From the NCBI RefSeq assembly GCF_015351025.1, contig NZ_JADKRV010000016.1:1-53948 (forward strand): a stretch of 53,948 nucleotides of DNA, given 5' to 3'. Position 1 is the first letter of the stretch. Each line of letters begins with the position of its first letter. This DNA comes from Curtobacterium sp. VKM Ac-1376. GTDB taxonomy: Bacteria; Actinomycetota; Actinomycetes; Actinomycetales; Microbacteriaceae. A program made the translations under genes and the position numbers. This document shows positions 25,124-36,745 of this stretch, in pieces. A model generated the notes under the pieces. It was not told the DNA's origin, did no database searches, and saw only the letters and a list, made by a program, of their open reading frames with translations.

Positions 25124-26398
25124 GTGCACGTCGACCATCTCCAACTGACCGACTTCCGGAACTACCGGGAGGCGGACGTCGACCTCGCACGCGGGCCGAA
25201 CCTGTTCGTCGGGCGCAACGGACAGGGCAAGACCAACCTGGTCGAGGCGGTCGGGTACCTGTCCACCCTCGGTTCACACCGGGTGCCCACCGATGCGGCG
25301 CTCGTGCGACAGGGGTGCGACGCCGCGATCGTCCGGGCCCGGCTCGCCCACGAGGATCGCAGCATCCTCGCCGAGGTGCAGATCAACCGCACCGGAGCGA
25401 ATCGTGCCCAGGTGAACCGATCGGCGATCAAGCCCCGTGAGCTGCCGCGGTACTGCACCTCCGTGCTCTTCGCCCCCGAGGACCTCGCGCTTGTCCGGGG
25501 CGAACCGGCGGGGCGCCGGCGGATGCTCGACGAACTGCTCGGGCAGATCGCGCCCCGCATGCAGGGCGTCCTCGCCGACTACGACCGAACGCTGCGGCAG
25601 CGGAACACCCTGCTCAAGTCCGCTCGGGCGACCGGCGCCAAGGCGAACGCACTGTCGACGCTCGACGTCTGGGACGATCGGCTGGTCGGGCTCGGTGCCG
25701 AGATCGTCGCCGCCCGCGACCACCTGACCCGACGGCTCGCACCCTTCGTCGCCGAGGCGTACGCCACCGTCGCCGGCGAACACCACGACGCCTCGATCAC
25801 CGGTGTGCTGTCGATCCGGGGCGGCGACCCCGAGGCGGCAGCGGCGACCGACCCCGTCCTCGGGACGCCGGATGAGCCGGTGACCGTGTCCTCGGCTGCA
25901 GAGGCCTTCGCCGCGGCGCTGGAGCGTCGTCGTCGGGACGAACTCGACCGCGGCCTTACCCTCGTCGGGCCCCATCGCGACGATGTTCTGTTCCAGCTGA
26001 ACGGGTTACCTGCACGCGGGTACGCCAGCCACGGTGAATCCTGGTCGTTCGCCCTCGCGGTGCAACTCGCGAGCGCCTCGATCCTCCGGGCCGAGTCGAA
26101 CCTGGGCGACCCGATCATCATCCTCGACGACGTCTTCGCCGAGCTCGACGAATCCCGGCGGGAGCGCCTGGCGAACGCGGTCGCCGACTACGAGCAGGTG
26201 CTCATCACCGCTGCCGTCTTCGGCGACGTGCCACCGCAGCTCGCGGCACACACCGTACGGATCGAGGCGGGCACGATCGTGAGCGACGAGGCGGACGGGG
26301 GTGGCGCCTCCAGTCCGACAACGGACGCGACGGACGCCGCCGGACCGACGGACGCCACCGAACCGACCGACCCCACCCCCGCGGAAGCTGACGCCTGA
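25124..26398 (+). CDS. recF: DNA replication and repair protein RecF
   Basis: SMC-like ATPase that helps load RecA at single-strand gaps with RecO and RecR. Of 424 residues, the N-terminal HLQLTDFRNYREADV leads into Walker A GRNGQGKTNLVEAV. The ABC signature region is near ESWSFALAVQLASASIL, and Walker B is IIILDDVFAELDESRR. The start is GTG 25124. The last roughly 40 residues are an acidic Asp/Ala/Thr/Pro tail absent from standard RecF and encoded by repetitive DNA. The stop overlaps the dciA start (TGATG). Confidence 0.95.
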   Translation: MHVDHLQLTDFRNYREADVDLARGPNLFVGRNGQGKTNLVEAVGYLSTLGSHRVPTDAALVRQGCDAAIVRARLAHEDRSILAEVQINRTGANRAQVNRSAIKPRELPRYCTSVLFAPEDLALVRGEPAGRRRMLDELLGQIAPRMQGVLADYDRTLRQRNTLLKSARATGAKANALSTLDVWDDRLVGLGAEIVAARDHLTRRLAPFVAEAYATVAGEHHDASITGVLSIRGGDPEAAAATDPVLGTPDEPVTVSSAAEAFAAALERRRRDELDRGLTLVGPHRDDVLFQLNGLPARGYASHGESWSFALAVQLASASILRAESNLGDPIIILDDVFAELDESRRERLANAVADYEQVLITAAVFGDVPPQLAAHTVRIEAGTIVSDEADGGGASSPTTDATDAAGPTDATEPTDPTPAEADA

Positions 26399-26898
26399 TG
26401 CCCCGGCCCCGGAAACCCACCGAACCGTCGCAGGTGTACCGCCATCTCCGCGCGGTCTTCGGCGACCCGTCGAAGCGCGGCGTCGACGCCCGCCGTCGGC
26501 GCGCCCGCGAGTTCGACGCCGACACCGTGCCGTACGGCCGCGGACGCGAACCGAAGGGCCTGGCCGACATCGTCGGTTCGCTCGCCCAGGAGCTCGGCTG
26601 GACCGAACCCCTGGCCCGCTCCGAGCTCTTCGTGGACTGGCCGAGCGTGGTCGGTGAGGAGCTCGCGAAGCACTCCCGGCCGGTGACGATCGACGACGGT
26701 GCACTCGTCATCCGGTGCGACTCGACGGCGTGGGCGACGCAGCTCCGACTCATGCGCGCGAACGTCACGACGACCATCGCCGAGCGGCACCCGGAGGCGG
26801 GGGTCGAGTCGATCCGGGTTTCGGGCCCGGACGCCCCCACGTGGAAACGCGGCCCCAGGACGGTCCAGGGGCGCGGTCCTCGCGACACCTACGGTTGA
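26398..26898 (+). CDS. dciA: DciA-type protein (DUF721), predicted replicative helicase operator
   Basis: 166-residue protein of the DUF721 family, whose DciA members promote loading of DnaB in bacteria lacking DnaC. The conserved part is LADIVGSLAQELGWTEPLARSELFVDWPSVVGEELAKHSRP and ALVIRCDSTAWATQLRLM (residues about 55-125), with a basic N-terminal region. The start overlaps the recF stop by one base. It lies between recF and gyrB as in other actinobacteria. No dnaC-like gene is in the window, which fits a DciA-dependent DnaB. Confidence 0.88.
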   Translation: MPRPRKPTEPSQVYRHLRAVFGDPSKRGVDARRRRAREFDADTVPYGRGREPKGLADIVGSLAQELGWTEPLARSELFVDWPSVVGEELAKHSRPVTIDDGALVIRCDSTAWATQLRLMRANVTTTIAERHPEAGVESIRVSGPDAPTWKRGPRTVQGRGPRDTYG

Positions 26899-26942
26899 GC
26901 CGACGAAATCATCCTGCAGTGCCAGAAAAGCCCGCCTGCGGG

Positions 26943-29017
<2,075 letters not shown>

Positions 29018-29149
29018 ACCGCCTCGACACCTCGACCGACCTGGAGGCGCGGTGCCAGCCGCGTGCTCTGGTCCGGACCACCTGTGGTCGCGTCCACCGC
29101 GACGAACGTCACCACGGCCTCCCGGCCGTCAGAAAGGTAACGCAAGCCA

Positions 29150-31799
<2,650 letters not shown>

Positions 31800-31807
<8 letters not shown>

Positions 31808-32207
31808 TGTCGCCGAGAAGCTCCAGAAGAAGGCGAAGCGACCCGTCGGCACCCGCCAGGTGCGGTTGCGGCTGGTCTACGTCGACTTCTGGTCGATGGT
31901 GAAGCTGAGCTTCCTCATCGCCCTGGCCGGCAGCATCGTGATCGTGGTCGCCACGGCACTGGTGTGGGTCATCCTGAACCAGACGGGTGTGTTCACCCAG
32001 GTCGACGCCCTGTTGAAGGACGTCACCGGACAGAACAGCTACTCGATCATGGACCAGTTCTCGCTGGGCCAGGTCCTCGGGTTCTCCATCGTCGTGGGCA
32101 TCCTCAACGTGGTCGTCGGCACCGTGCTCGGCGCCATCGTGAGCGTGCTCTACAACCTCAGCGTGCGGATCACGGGCGGTCTGCTCGTGGGCTTCACGAA
32201 CAACTGA
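31800..32207 (+). CDS. DUF3566 membrane protein
   Basis: 135-residue membrane protein of the DUF3566 family, encoded just after gyrA in many actinobacteria. A basic N-terminus (KLQKKAKRP, then [19 protein letters not shown]) precedes two membrane helices: [20 protein letters not shown] and a longer one around [18 protein letters not shown] and [13 protein letters not shown]. The ATG at 31800 lies inside the last codons of gyrA, so translation is coupled. Its function is unknown; the mycobacterial equivalent sits at the same place. Confidence 0.88.
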
Positions 32208-32262
32208 CACACCCGGGCCGGATGAGCCCGCCGCTCGATTTCGTTCCGACGTGATCGTACGG

Positions 32263-32268
32263 TAGGCT
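32263..32268 (+). promoter_or_regulatory. Candidate -10 element for tRNA-Ile
   Basis: TAGGCT, 14 nt upstream of the tRNA-Ile 5' end, the same hexamer seen for rpsF. No good -35. Confidence 0.4.
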
Positions 32269-32282
32269 TTCATCCGGTCTGA

Positions 32283-32356
32283 GGGGCTATAGCTCAGGCG
32301 GTTAGAGCGCTTCGCTGATAACGAAGAGGTCCAAGGTTCAAGTCCTTGTAGCCCCA
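32283..32356 (+). tRNA. tRNA-Ile (GAT)
   Basis: The acceptor stem GGGGCTA pairs with TAGCCCC. The anticodon stem-loop is TTCG-CTGATAA-CGAA with anticodon GAT at 32317-32319. D- and T-arms are present (GGTTCAAGTCC). CCA is encoded at 32357-32359. Confidence 0.97.
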
Positions 32357-32412
32357 CCACAATTCAACTCCCGCGTCGGAAGTCTCGGCGTCGCGGCCGG
32401 TTCGGCCGTTCC

Positions 32413-32485
32413 GGGGCCTTAGCTCAGTTGGTAGAGCGCCTGCTTTGCAAGCAGGATGTCAGGAGTTCGATTCTCCTAGGCTCCA
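32413..32485 (+). tRNA. tRNA-Ala (TGC)
   Basis: The acceptor stem GGGGCCT pairs with AGGCTCC (one G-T). The anticodon loop TTTGCAA carries TGC at 32446-32448. The T-arm contains GAGTTCGATTC. The 3' CCA is not encoded, so the CCA-adding enzyme must supply it. Cluster with tRNA-Ile downstream of gyrA. Confidence 0.96.
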
Positions 32486-32494
32486 CTCGCATCA

Positions 32495-32530
32495 GCCCCT
32501 GGTTGACGACTTCGTCGTCTGCCCAGGGGC
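32495..32530 (+). terminator. Terminator after the tRNA pair
   Basis: GCCCCTGG (32495-32502) pairs with CCAGGGGC (32523-32530). An inner GACGAC/GTCGTC pairing fills the loop, and a T-rich run (ttcgttct) follows. Confidence 0.8.
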
Positions 32531-32893
32531 TTCGTTCTGTGCTCATACGCGCCGCCTCCCCTGCGGCGCGATCGGCGCAGGTGGCTCGGTCGTCGTGCTT
32601 GTCTGCTGCCTTCGGCAGCGCCGCTCCACGGTGGCCGGCTCCGCCATGCGCCGTCGTCTTCGTCGAGTGGTCACGACATGCCGTGCGCGCGGCGGTGAGG
32701 TCGCTGGAACTGTCGTCTGCGCGCCGTCCGGGCGACAGATTGCGGCCCCTCGGCGCGCGGCCGCGGGCGGGTCGCCCTGCCGCGTGGCGGACGGGAGGCG
32801 CGGTGTCGGGCCGGCACGGGCCTCCAGGTCGGTGGGTGGGCACGTGCAGTGCACGCTGTGCAGGGGTGCGCGCACCCACGCACCGAGAGAACG
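32531..32893. other. Intergenic segment without a supported gene
   Basis: About 360 bases, GC-rich, with no ribosome site or recognised protein in any frame. It contains a GGACGGGAGGCGCGGTG copy (32789-32805) of a motif seen elsewhere in the window and an inverted-looking partner at about 32820. Confidence 0.5.
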
Positions 32894-32927
32894 ACGAAGG
32901 GCCCCGGCAGGTGCCGGGGCCCTTCGT
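32894..32927 (-). terminator. Terminator of the DLW-type membrane protein gene
   Basis: A perfect 16-bp stem: ACGAAGGGCCCCGGCA (32894-32909) and its complement (32912-32927) around GG, 13 nt beyond the minus-strand stop. Being symmetric, it could work in both directions. Confidence 0.8.
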
Positions 32928-32940
32928 ACGAACCGGGAGG

Positions 32941-33516
32941 TCAGGCGGCGGGCTTCTCCGCCGTGTCGGCGTCGTCGGCCACCCAGAGGTCGTCGTCGGC
33001 GCGGAGCGTCTGGTACGCGGCGTACGCTGCACCAGCGACGGCGACGACGCCGACCACGATGAGTGCGACTCCGCCGAAGCCGAGACCCTTCTTCTGCTGC
33101 GACGGGACGTACTTCGCCGCGGCCTTCCTCGCGCTCTTGCTCTTCTTCTGCGCGTTCTTCACGATCTTCTTGATGCGCGGGTCCTTCGCGAGGTCGCCCA
33201 CGCTGAGCACCGAGCCAGCGGTCGAGACGAGTCCGGGGACCACCTCGGACTGGAAGCGGTGCGAAGCGTTCTGCGCTGCCGACGTGGCAGCGTGCACACC
33301 GGTGGCGATCGCGGGTCGGATCCCGTTGTCGATCGCGTTCTGCACGCGGGGTGCGATGTCCTTGCGAGCGGCGTCGGCGGCGTTCGACCGGGCCTCGGCC
33401 AGGATCGCGTTCGCGTGCTCGAGGACCTTGCGCTGCTCGCCGAGGAGCGAGGCGGTCTGGCCCTTGAGCTTCTTGATCTGCTTCCGGCGCTTTCGCGGGA
33501 TCTCGATCGTCGTCAT
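32941..33516 (-). CDS. Basic coiled membrane protein with C-terminal DLW-39-like segment
   Basis: 191 residues, start ATG 33516 behind GGAGGT; the longer frame to 33744 overlaps the ppiA promoter and was rejected. The N-terminus is strongly basic (IEIPRKRRKQIKKLKGQ), the middle is helical and alanine-rich, followed by a Lys-rich stretch. One membrane helix (FGGVALIVVGVVAVAGAAYAAY, within about 150-172) precedes ADDDLWVADDAD. The helix plus DLW matches the small DLW-39 family found near the gyrase genes in actinobacteria, here carried on a much longer protein. The link is by motif and position only. Function unknown. Confidence 0.7.
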   Translation of the reverse strand: MTTIEIPRKRRKQIKKLKGQTASLLGEQRKVLEHANAILAEARSNAADAARKDIAPRVQNAIDNGIRPAIATGVHAATSAAQNASHRFQSEVVPGLVSTAGSVLSVGDLAKDPRIKKIVKNAQKKSKSARKAAAKYVPSQQKKGLGFGGVALIVVGVVAVAGAAYAAYQTLRADDDLWVADDADTAEKPAA

Positions 33517-33631
33517 CTGGTACCTCCATCGGAACGGCGTGACCCCATCCTGCCACCACAGTGCCTGACAGGTCACGGAACCGCAGCTGTGGGATCCGTC
33601 TGCGATCAGGAGTACATGCGAGAATCGGAAC

Positions 33632-34171
33632 ATGTCTCTGCACACCGCTGTCGCAACGATCCACACCAACAAGGGCGACATCCGCGTCAACCTGTTCGGC
33701 AACCACGCACCGAAGACCGTCAAGAACTTCGTCGACCTCGCCACCGGTCAGCAGGAATGGACCCACCCGGGTACGGGCAAGGTCTCGACCGACAAGCTGT
33801 ACGACGGTGTGGTCTTCCACCGCATCATCAAGGACTTCATGATCCAGGGCGGCGACCCGCTCGGCCAGGGCATCGGCGGCCCGGGCTACCGCTTCGACGA
33901 CGAGATCTCGCCGGAGCTCACGTTCCAGAACCCCTACATCTTCGCGATGGCCAACGCCGGTATCCAGGGCGGCCGCGGCACCAACGGCTCGCAGTTCTTC
34001 ATCACCACGGTGGCGACGCCGTGGCTGCAGGGCAAGCACACCATCTTCGGTGAGGTCGCCGACGACGAGTCCCGCGCCGTCGTCGACGCGATCGAGGGTG
34101 TCCCCACGGACGGCCGCGACAAGCCGGTCGAGGACGTCGTCATCCAGAGCATCGACGTCGAAGGCGTCTGA
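33632..34171 (+). CDS. ppiA: Cyclophilin-type peptidyl-prolyl cis-trans isomerase
   Basis: Cytoplasmic prolyl isomerase of 179 residues that speeds protein folding. Signatures: GDIRVNLFGNHAPKTVKNFVDLA, the catalytic arginine region YDGVVFHRIIKDFMIQGGDP, and the substrate groove GTNGSQFFITTVATPWLQGKHTIFGEV. No signal peptide. The rhomboid gene starts 8 nt after its stop, so the two are likely co-transcribed. Confidence 0.95.
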   Translation: MSLHTAVATIHTNKGDIRVNLFGNHAPKTVKNFVDLATGQQEWTHPGTGKVSTDKLYDGVVFHRIIKDFMIQGGDPLGQGIGGPGYRFDDEISPELTFQNPYIFAMANAGIQGGRGTNGSQFFITTVATPWLQGKHTIFGEVADDESRAVVDAIEGVPTDGRDKPVEDVVIQSIDVEGV

Positions 34172-34178
34172 CCCGCAC

Positions 34179-35033
34179 GTGACCGACCAGGCGTACAACC
34201 CGAACAACACCTGCTACCGGCATCCGGACCGGCAGAGCTTCGTGCTCTGCCAGCGCTGCGGGCGGACGATCTGCCCGGAGTGCCAGACGCCGGCAGCGGT
34301 CGGGGTGCACTGCCCGGAGTGCGTCCGTGAACAGCGCGCGCAGTTCGCAGCGAACCGTCGAGCGTCCGGGGCCCCCAGCGGGTTCACGGTGGCTCGGCGG
34401 CGCTTCGCGATGCTCGATCAGAAGGCCACGGTCGTCATCGTGGCGATCACGGTGGCGATCTGGCTGCTCGACCAGGTGAGTGGCGGGTTCTTCTCCAGCC
34501 TGCTCGCCTACAACTCGTTGCTCCTGCCGACGCAACCGTGGCGAGCCGTCACGGTGCTGTTCGTGCACTCGGGCATCTTCCACGTCCTCTTCAACATGTG
34601 GGCGCTGTGGATCTTCGGCCGGATGCTCGAGAACATGCTCGGTGCCTGGCGGTTCCTCGCGCTGTACTTCATCACCGGCATCTTCGGGTCGATGCTCGTG
34701 ACGTTCCTGGCGCCCGGCACCTGGGTGGTGGGAGCGTCCGGCGCCATCTTCGGCCTGTTCGCCGCGTTCTTCGTGCTGCAGCGCAGCCTGGGGAACAACG
34801 CGGTGCAGCTGCTCGTGATCATCGGTCTGAACCTGGTGATCGGGTTCCTGCCCGGGACGAACATCTCGTGGCAGGCACACGTGGGCGGGATCATCGGCGG
34901 CTTCCTGATGGGCTTCGTCTTCGCGCAGACGCGGAACATCCGGAGGCGCCCACTGCAGATCGCGCTGATCGTCGCGGCGGCGGTCCTCGGCATCGTGCTG
35001 ACCGCTGTCGGGTACGCCGTCACGGTCGGCTGA
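34179..35033 (+). CDS. Rhomboid family intramembrane serine protease
   Basis: 284 residues. The N-terminus (about 5-50) is a zinc-binding cluster with four CxxC-like pairs (CYRHPDRQSFVLCQRC, CPEC, CPECV). Six or more membrane helices follow. The active site is Ser187 in GASGAIFG with His234 in WQAHVGG. The NMWALWIFGRMLE segment provides the usual oxyanion asparagine. Rhomboids cut membrane-anchored substrates; none is identified here. The start is GTG 34179; longer frames run back through ppiA. Confidence 0.93.
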   Translation: MTDQAYNPNNTCYRHPDRQSFVLCQRCGRTICPECQTPAAVGVHCPECVREQRAQFAANRRASGAPSGFTVARRRFAMLDQKATVVIVAITVAIWLLDQVSGGFFSSLLAYNSLLLPTQPWRAVTVLFVHSGIFHVLFNMWALWIFGRMLENMLGAWRFLALYFITGIFGSMLVTFLAPGTWVVGASGAIFGLFAAFFVLQRSLGNNAVQLLVIIGLNLVIGFLPGTNISWQAHVGGIIGGFLMGFVFAQTRNIRRRPLQIALIVAAAVLGIVLTAVGYAVTVG

Positions 35034-35059
35034 TCCGGACCGGGTCACACCTGCCCCAC

Positions 35060-35093
35060 CGAACGCCCCGTCGCTGCTGCGGCGGGGCGTTCG
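35060..35093 (+). terminator. Terminator after the rhomboid gene
   Basis: CGAACGCCCCG (35060-35070) pairs with CGGGGCGTTCG (35083-35093) across a 12-nt loop, 27 nt past the stop, then a short T-rich tail. Confidence 0.8.
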
Positions 35094-35264
35094 TCGTTCC
35101 CGGGCGCGCTCTGCCGCGCGGTCACAACTCGCTGTCGTCGTACCGCCGAGTGGTCGCAGATCATCGGTCAGCCGGCTTCGTCTCGACGATCCTCGCCCGG
35201 TGGACGGCGTGCAGGCGGGGTGTTGTGATCTGCTGGCACGCGCGCCGATCGGCGGGCCAGACTG

Positions 35265-35415
35265 CAATCCACAGGCAGCGCTGCAAGTTGTCCACAGGTG
35301 TGGAGAACCCGGTGAGTTACACGCGTGTGATTATCCCCACTGTGGACTCTGCTGTGGATAACTCCGGGACGGGGGTGTGGATGAGGATGTGGAGAGTGTG
35401 GAGAACTGTGGAAAG
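35265..35415. promoter_or_regulatory. DnaA-box cluster between convergent rhomboid and crgA
   Basis: Boxes: CAATCCACA (35265), TTGTCCACA (35288-35296, perfect), TTATCCCCA (35331-35339), TGTGGACTC (35340-35348), TGTGGATAA (35353-35361, perfect), TGTGGATGA (35376), then several TGTGGA cores to about 35412. It lies downstream of both neighbouring genes, so promoter control is unlikely. A DnaA reservoir or secondary regulatory locus is a reasonable guess. Confidence 0.6.
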
Positions 35416-35470
35416 GAGCCGTGATCCTCCAGGATCTGTGGTTCTCGCGCCGGGCGCTTGTGGAGAACGA

Positions 35471-35506
35471 CGACGCCCGCCGCACCTTGCGGTGCGACGG
35501 GCGTCG
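35471..35506 (-). terminator. Terminator of crgA
   Basis: CGACGCCCG and CGCACC (35471-35486, one bulge) pair with GGTGCG and CGGGCGTCG (35491-35506) around TTGC. Confidence 0.75.
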
Positions 35507-35525
35507 AGAGGCGTGCGGCCGGGGG

Positions 35526-35780
35526 TCAGCGCCACCGCGTGGTCATGAGGAAGCCGACGAACATGATGCCGAACCCGATCAGGATGTTCCACGAGCCGAG
35601 GCTCGGAACCGGGAGCGTGGCGTTCGAGATGTAGAAGACGATCACCCACACCAGACCGATGAGCATGAAGCCGAACATGACCGGCTTGAACCACACCGGG
35701 TTCGGGGCGTCCCCCGCGGTCTCGACCGAGTCGGCTCGGGTCTTCCGGGCGGGCTTGGTGCGGTCCTTGTCCTTGGCCAT
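35526..35780 (-). CDS. crgA: Cell division protein CrgA
   Basis: 84-residue inner-membrane protein of the actinobacterial divisome that binds FtsZ-linked and penicillin-binding proteins. A charged cytoplasmic N-terminus (MAKDKDRTKPARKTRAD) precedes two membrane helices: WFKPVMFGFMLIGLVWVIVFYI and LGSWNILIGFGIMFVGFLM, joined by SNATLPVPSLG, and a short TTRWR end. It has no ribosome site at ATG 35780, but a TAGGAT box lies 7 nt upstream, which fits leaderless translation. It is divergent from the amidotransferase gene. Confidence 0.94.
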   Translation of the reverse strand: MAKDKDRTKPARKTRADSVETAGDAPNPVWFKPVMFGFMLIGLVWVIVFYISNATLPVPSLGSWNILIGFGIMFVGFLMTTRWR

Positions 35781-35787
35781 GGCCGGT

Positions 35788-35793
35788 ATCCTA
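35788..35793 (-). promoter_or_regulatory. -10 element for leaderless crgA mRNA
   Basis: TAGGAT ends 7 nt before the crgA start codon, so transcription would begin at or next to the ATG. A plus-strand TACGGT (35848-35853) similarly precedes the divergent gene. Confidence 0.5.
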
Positions 35794-35862
35794 CCGTGAC
35801 CACGTGTGTGGATCGGCCCGCGGACCGCCGCACACATCCCCCACGAGTACGGTGAACCGACC

Positions 35863-36507
35863 ATGACCAGGATCCTCGTCGTCGACAACTACGACAGCTT
35901 CGTCTACACGCTGAACGGCTACGTGCAGCAGCTCGGTGCCGACACCGACGTGGTCCGGAACGACGCCTTCCCCGAGTCGGAGATCGCGGGCCGCATCGCC
36001 GAGTACGACGGCGTGCTGCTCTCCCCGGGCCCCGGTACGCCGGCAGCGGCCGGGGTCTCGGTCCCCACGGTCCATGCCGCCATCGCTGCCGAGATCCCCC
36101 TGCTCGGGGTCTGCCTCGGGCACCAGGCCATCGCCGAGGCACTCGGCGCGACGGTCACGCACGCCGACGAGCTCATGCACGGCAAGACGTCGCAGGTCGA
36201 CCACGATGACAGTCCACTCTTCGCCGGCGTCCCGCACCCGTTCACGGCGACGCGCTACCACTCGCTGGCGATCGTCGACGGGACGGTCCCCGAGGAACTC
36301 ACCGTGACGGCCCGGACCGGCGGTGGCGTCATCATGGGCGTCCAGCACCGCGATCACCCCGTGTTCGGCGTCCAGTTCCACCCCGAGTCCGTGCTCACCG
36401 AGGGCGGGTACCGCATGGTCGGCAACTGGCTCGAGACCGCCGGGCTGTCCGGCGCCGTCGAGCGCGCTGCGGGCCTCGGGCCGCTCATCGCGACGCGCAC
36501 CGCCTGA
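35863..36507 (+). CDS. Anthranilate/aminodeoxychorismate synthase glutamine amidotransferase subunit
   Basis: Class I glutamine amidotransferase of 214 residues that supplies ammonia to a chorismate-using partner. Start MTRILVVDNYDSFVYTLNGY; oxyanion LLSPGPGTPAAAG; nucleophile cysteine in GVCLGHQAIAEALG; catalytic His and Glu in FGVQFHPESVLTEGG. TrpG (tryptophan) and PabA (folate) cannot be told apart from sequence, and no large subunit is nearby. Its position between crgA and pknB is common in actinobacteria. A TACGGT box 9 nt upstream suggests a very short leader. Confidence 0.9.
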   Translation: MTRILVVDNYDSFVYTLNGYVQQLGADTDVVRNDAFPESEIAGRIAEYDGVLLSPGPGTPAAAGVSVPTVHAAIAAEIPLLGVCLGHQAIAEALGATVTHADELMHGKTSQVDHDDSPLFAGVPHPFTATRYHSLAIVDGTVPEELTVTARTGGGVIMGVQHRDHPVFGVQFHPESVLTEGGYRMVGNWLETAGLSGAVERAAGLGPLIATRTA

Positions 36508-36669
36508 CGCTGGGCAGCGGCGGGCACCGACAGCGTCGTGTGGTCGAGTCGCCGCCGAATTCGGCGGCGTCTCGTGCGTTCCGCGGGCGTCGGACGAGCA
36601 CGGCGGCGTCTTGCGGTCGGCGGTGGACCGAGCCGTCCGAGGGTGGCAGGGTGCGCTGCGGGCGCACGT

Positions 36670-36702
36670 CGTGCCTCCAGACGGGACGACGGACGGGAGG
36701 CA
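36670..36702. terminator. Hairpin between convergent amidotransferase and pknB genes
   Basis: GTGCCTCC (36670-36677) pairs with GGAGGCAC (36695-36702). The right half contains GACGGACGGGAGGC, shared with other intergenic sites here. Nothing else is seen in 36508-36745. Confidence 0.5.
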
Positions 36703-36745
36703 CACGGTGCGTGCTCGGCGCGGGTCGCGTCAGCGCGTGGCGGGC

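Noticed and set aside
26826..26845. CCCCCACGTGGAAAC in dciA as a parS site
   Set aside because: Only the core and one arm match; the other arm is C-rich and the site lies in coding sequence.
32428..34053. 541-residue plus-strand frame across tRNA-Ala and the DLW-type gene
   Set aside because: It starts inside tRNA-Ala, crosses two terminators, and ends inside ppiA in another frame.
35863..36507. Naming the amidotransferase trpG or pabA outright
   Set aside because: Small subunits of anthranilate and aminodeoxychorismate synthase are not separable by the visible motifs, and no partner subunit gene is nearby.
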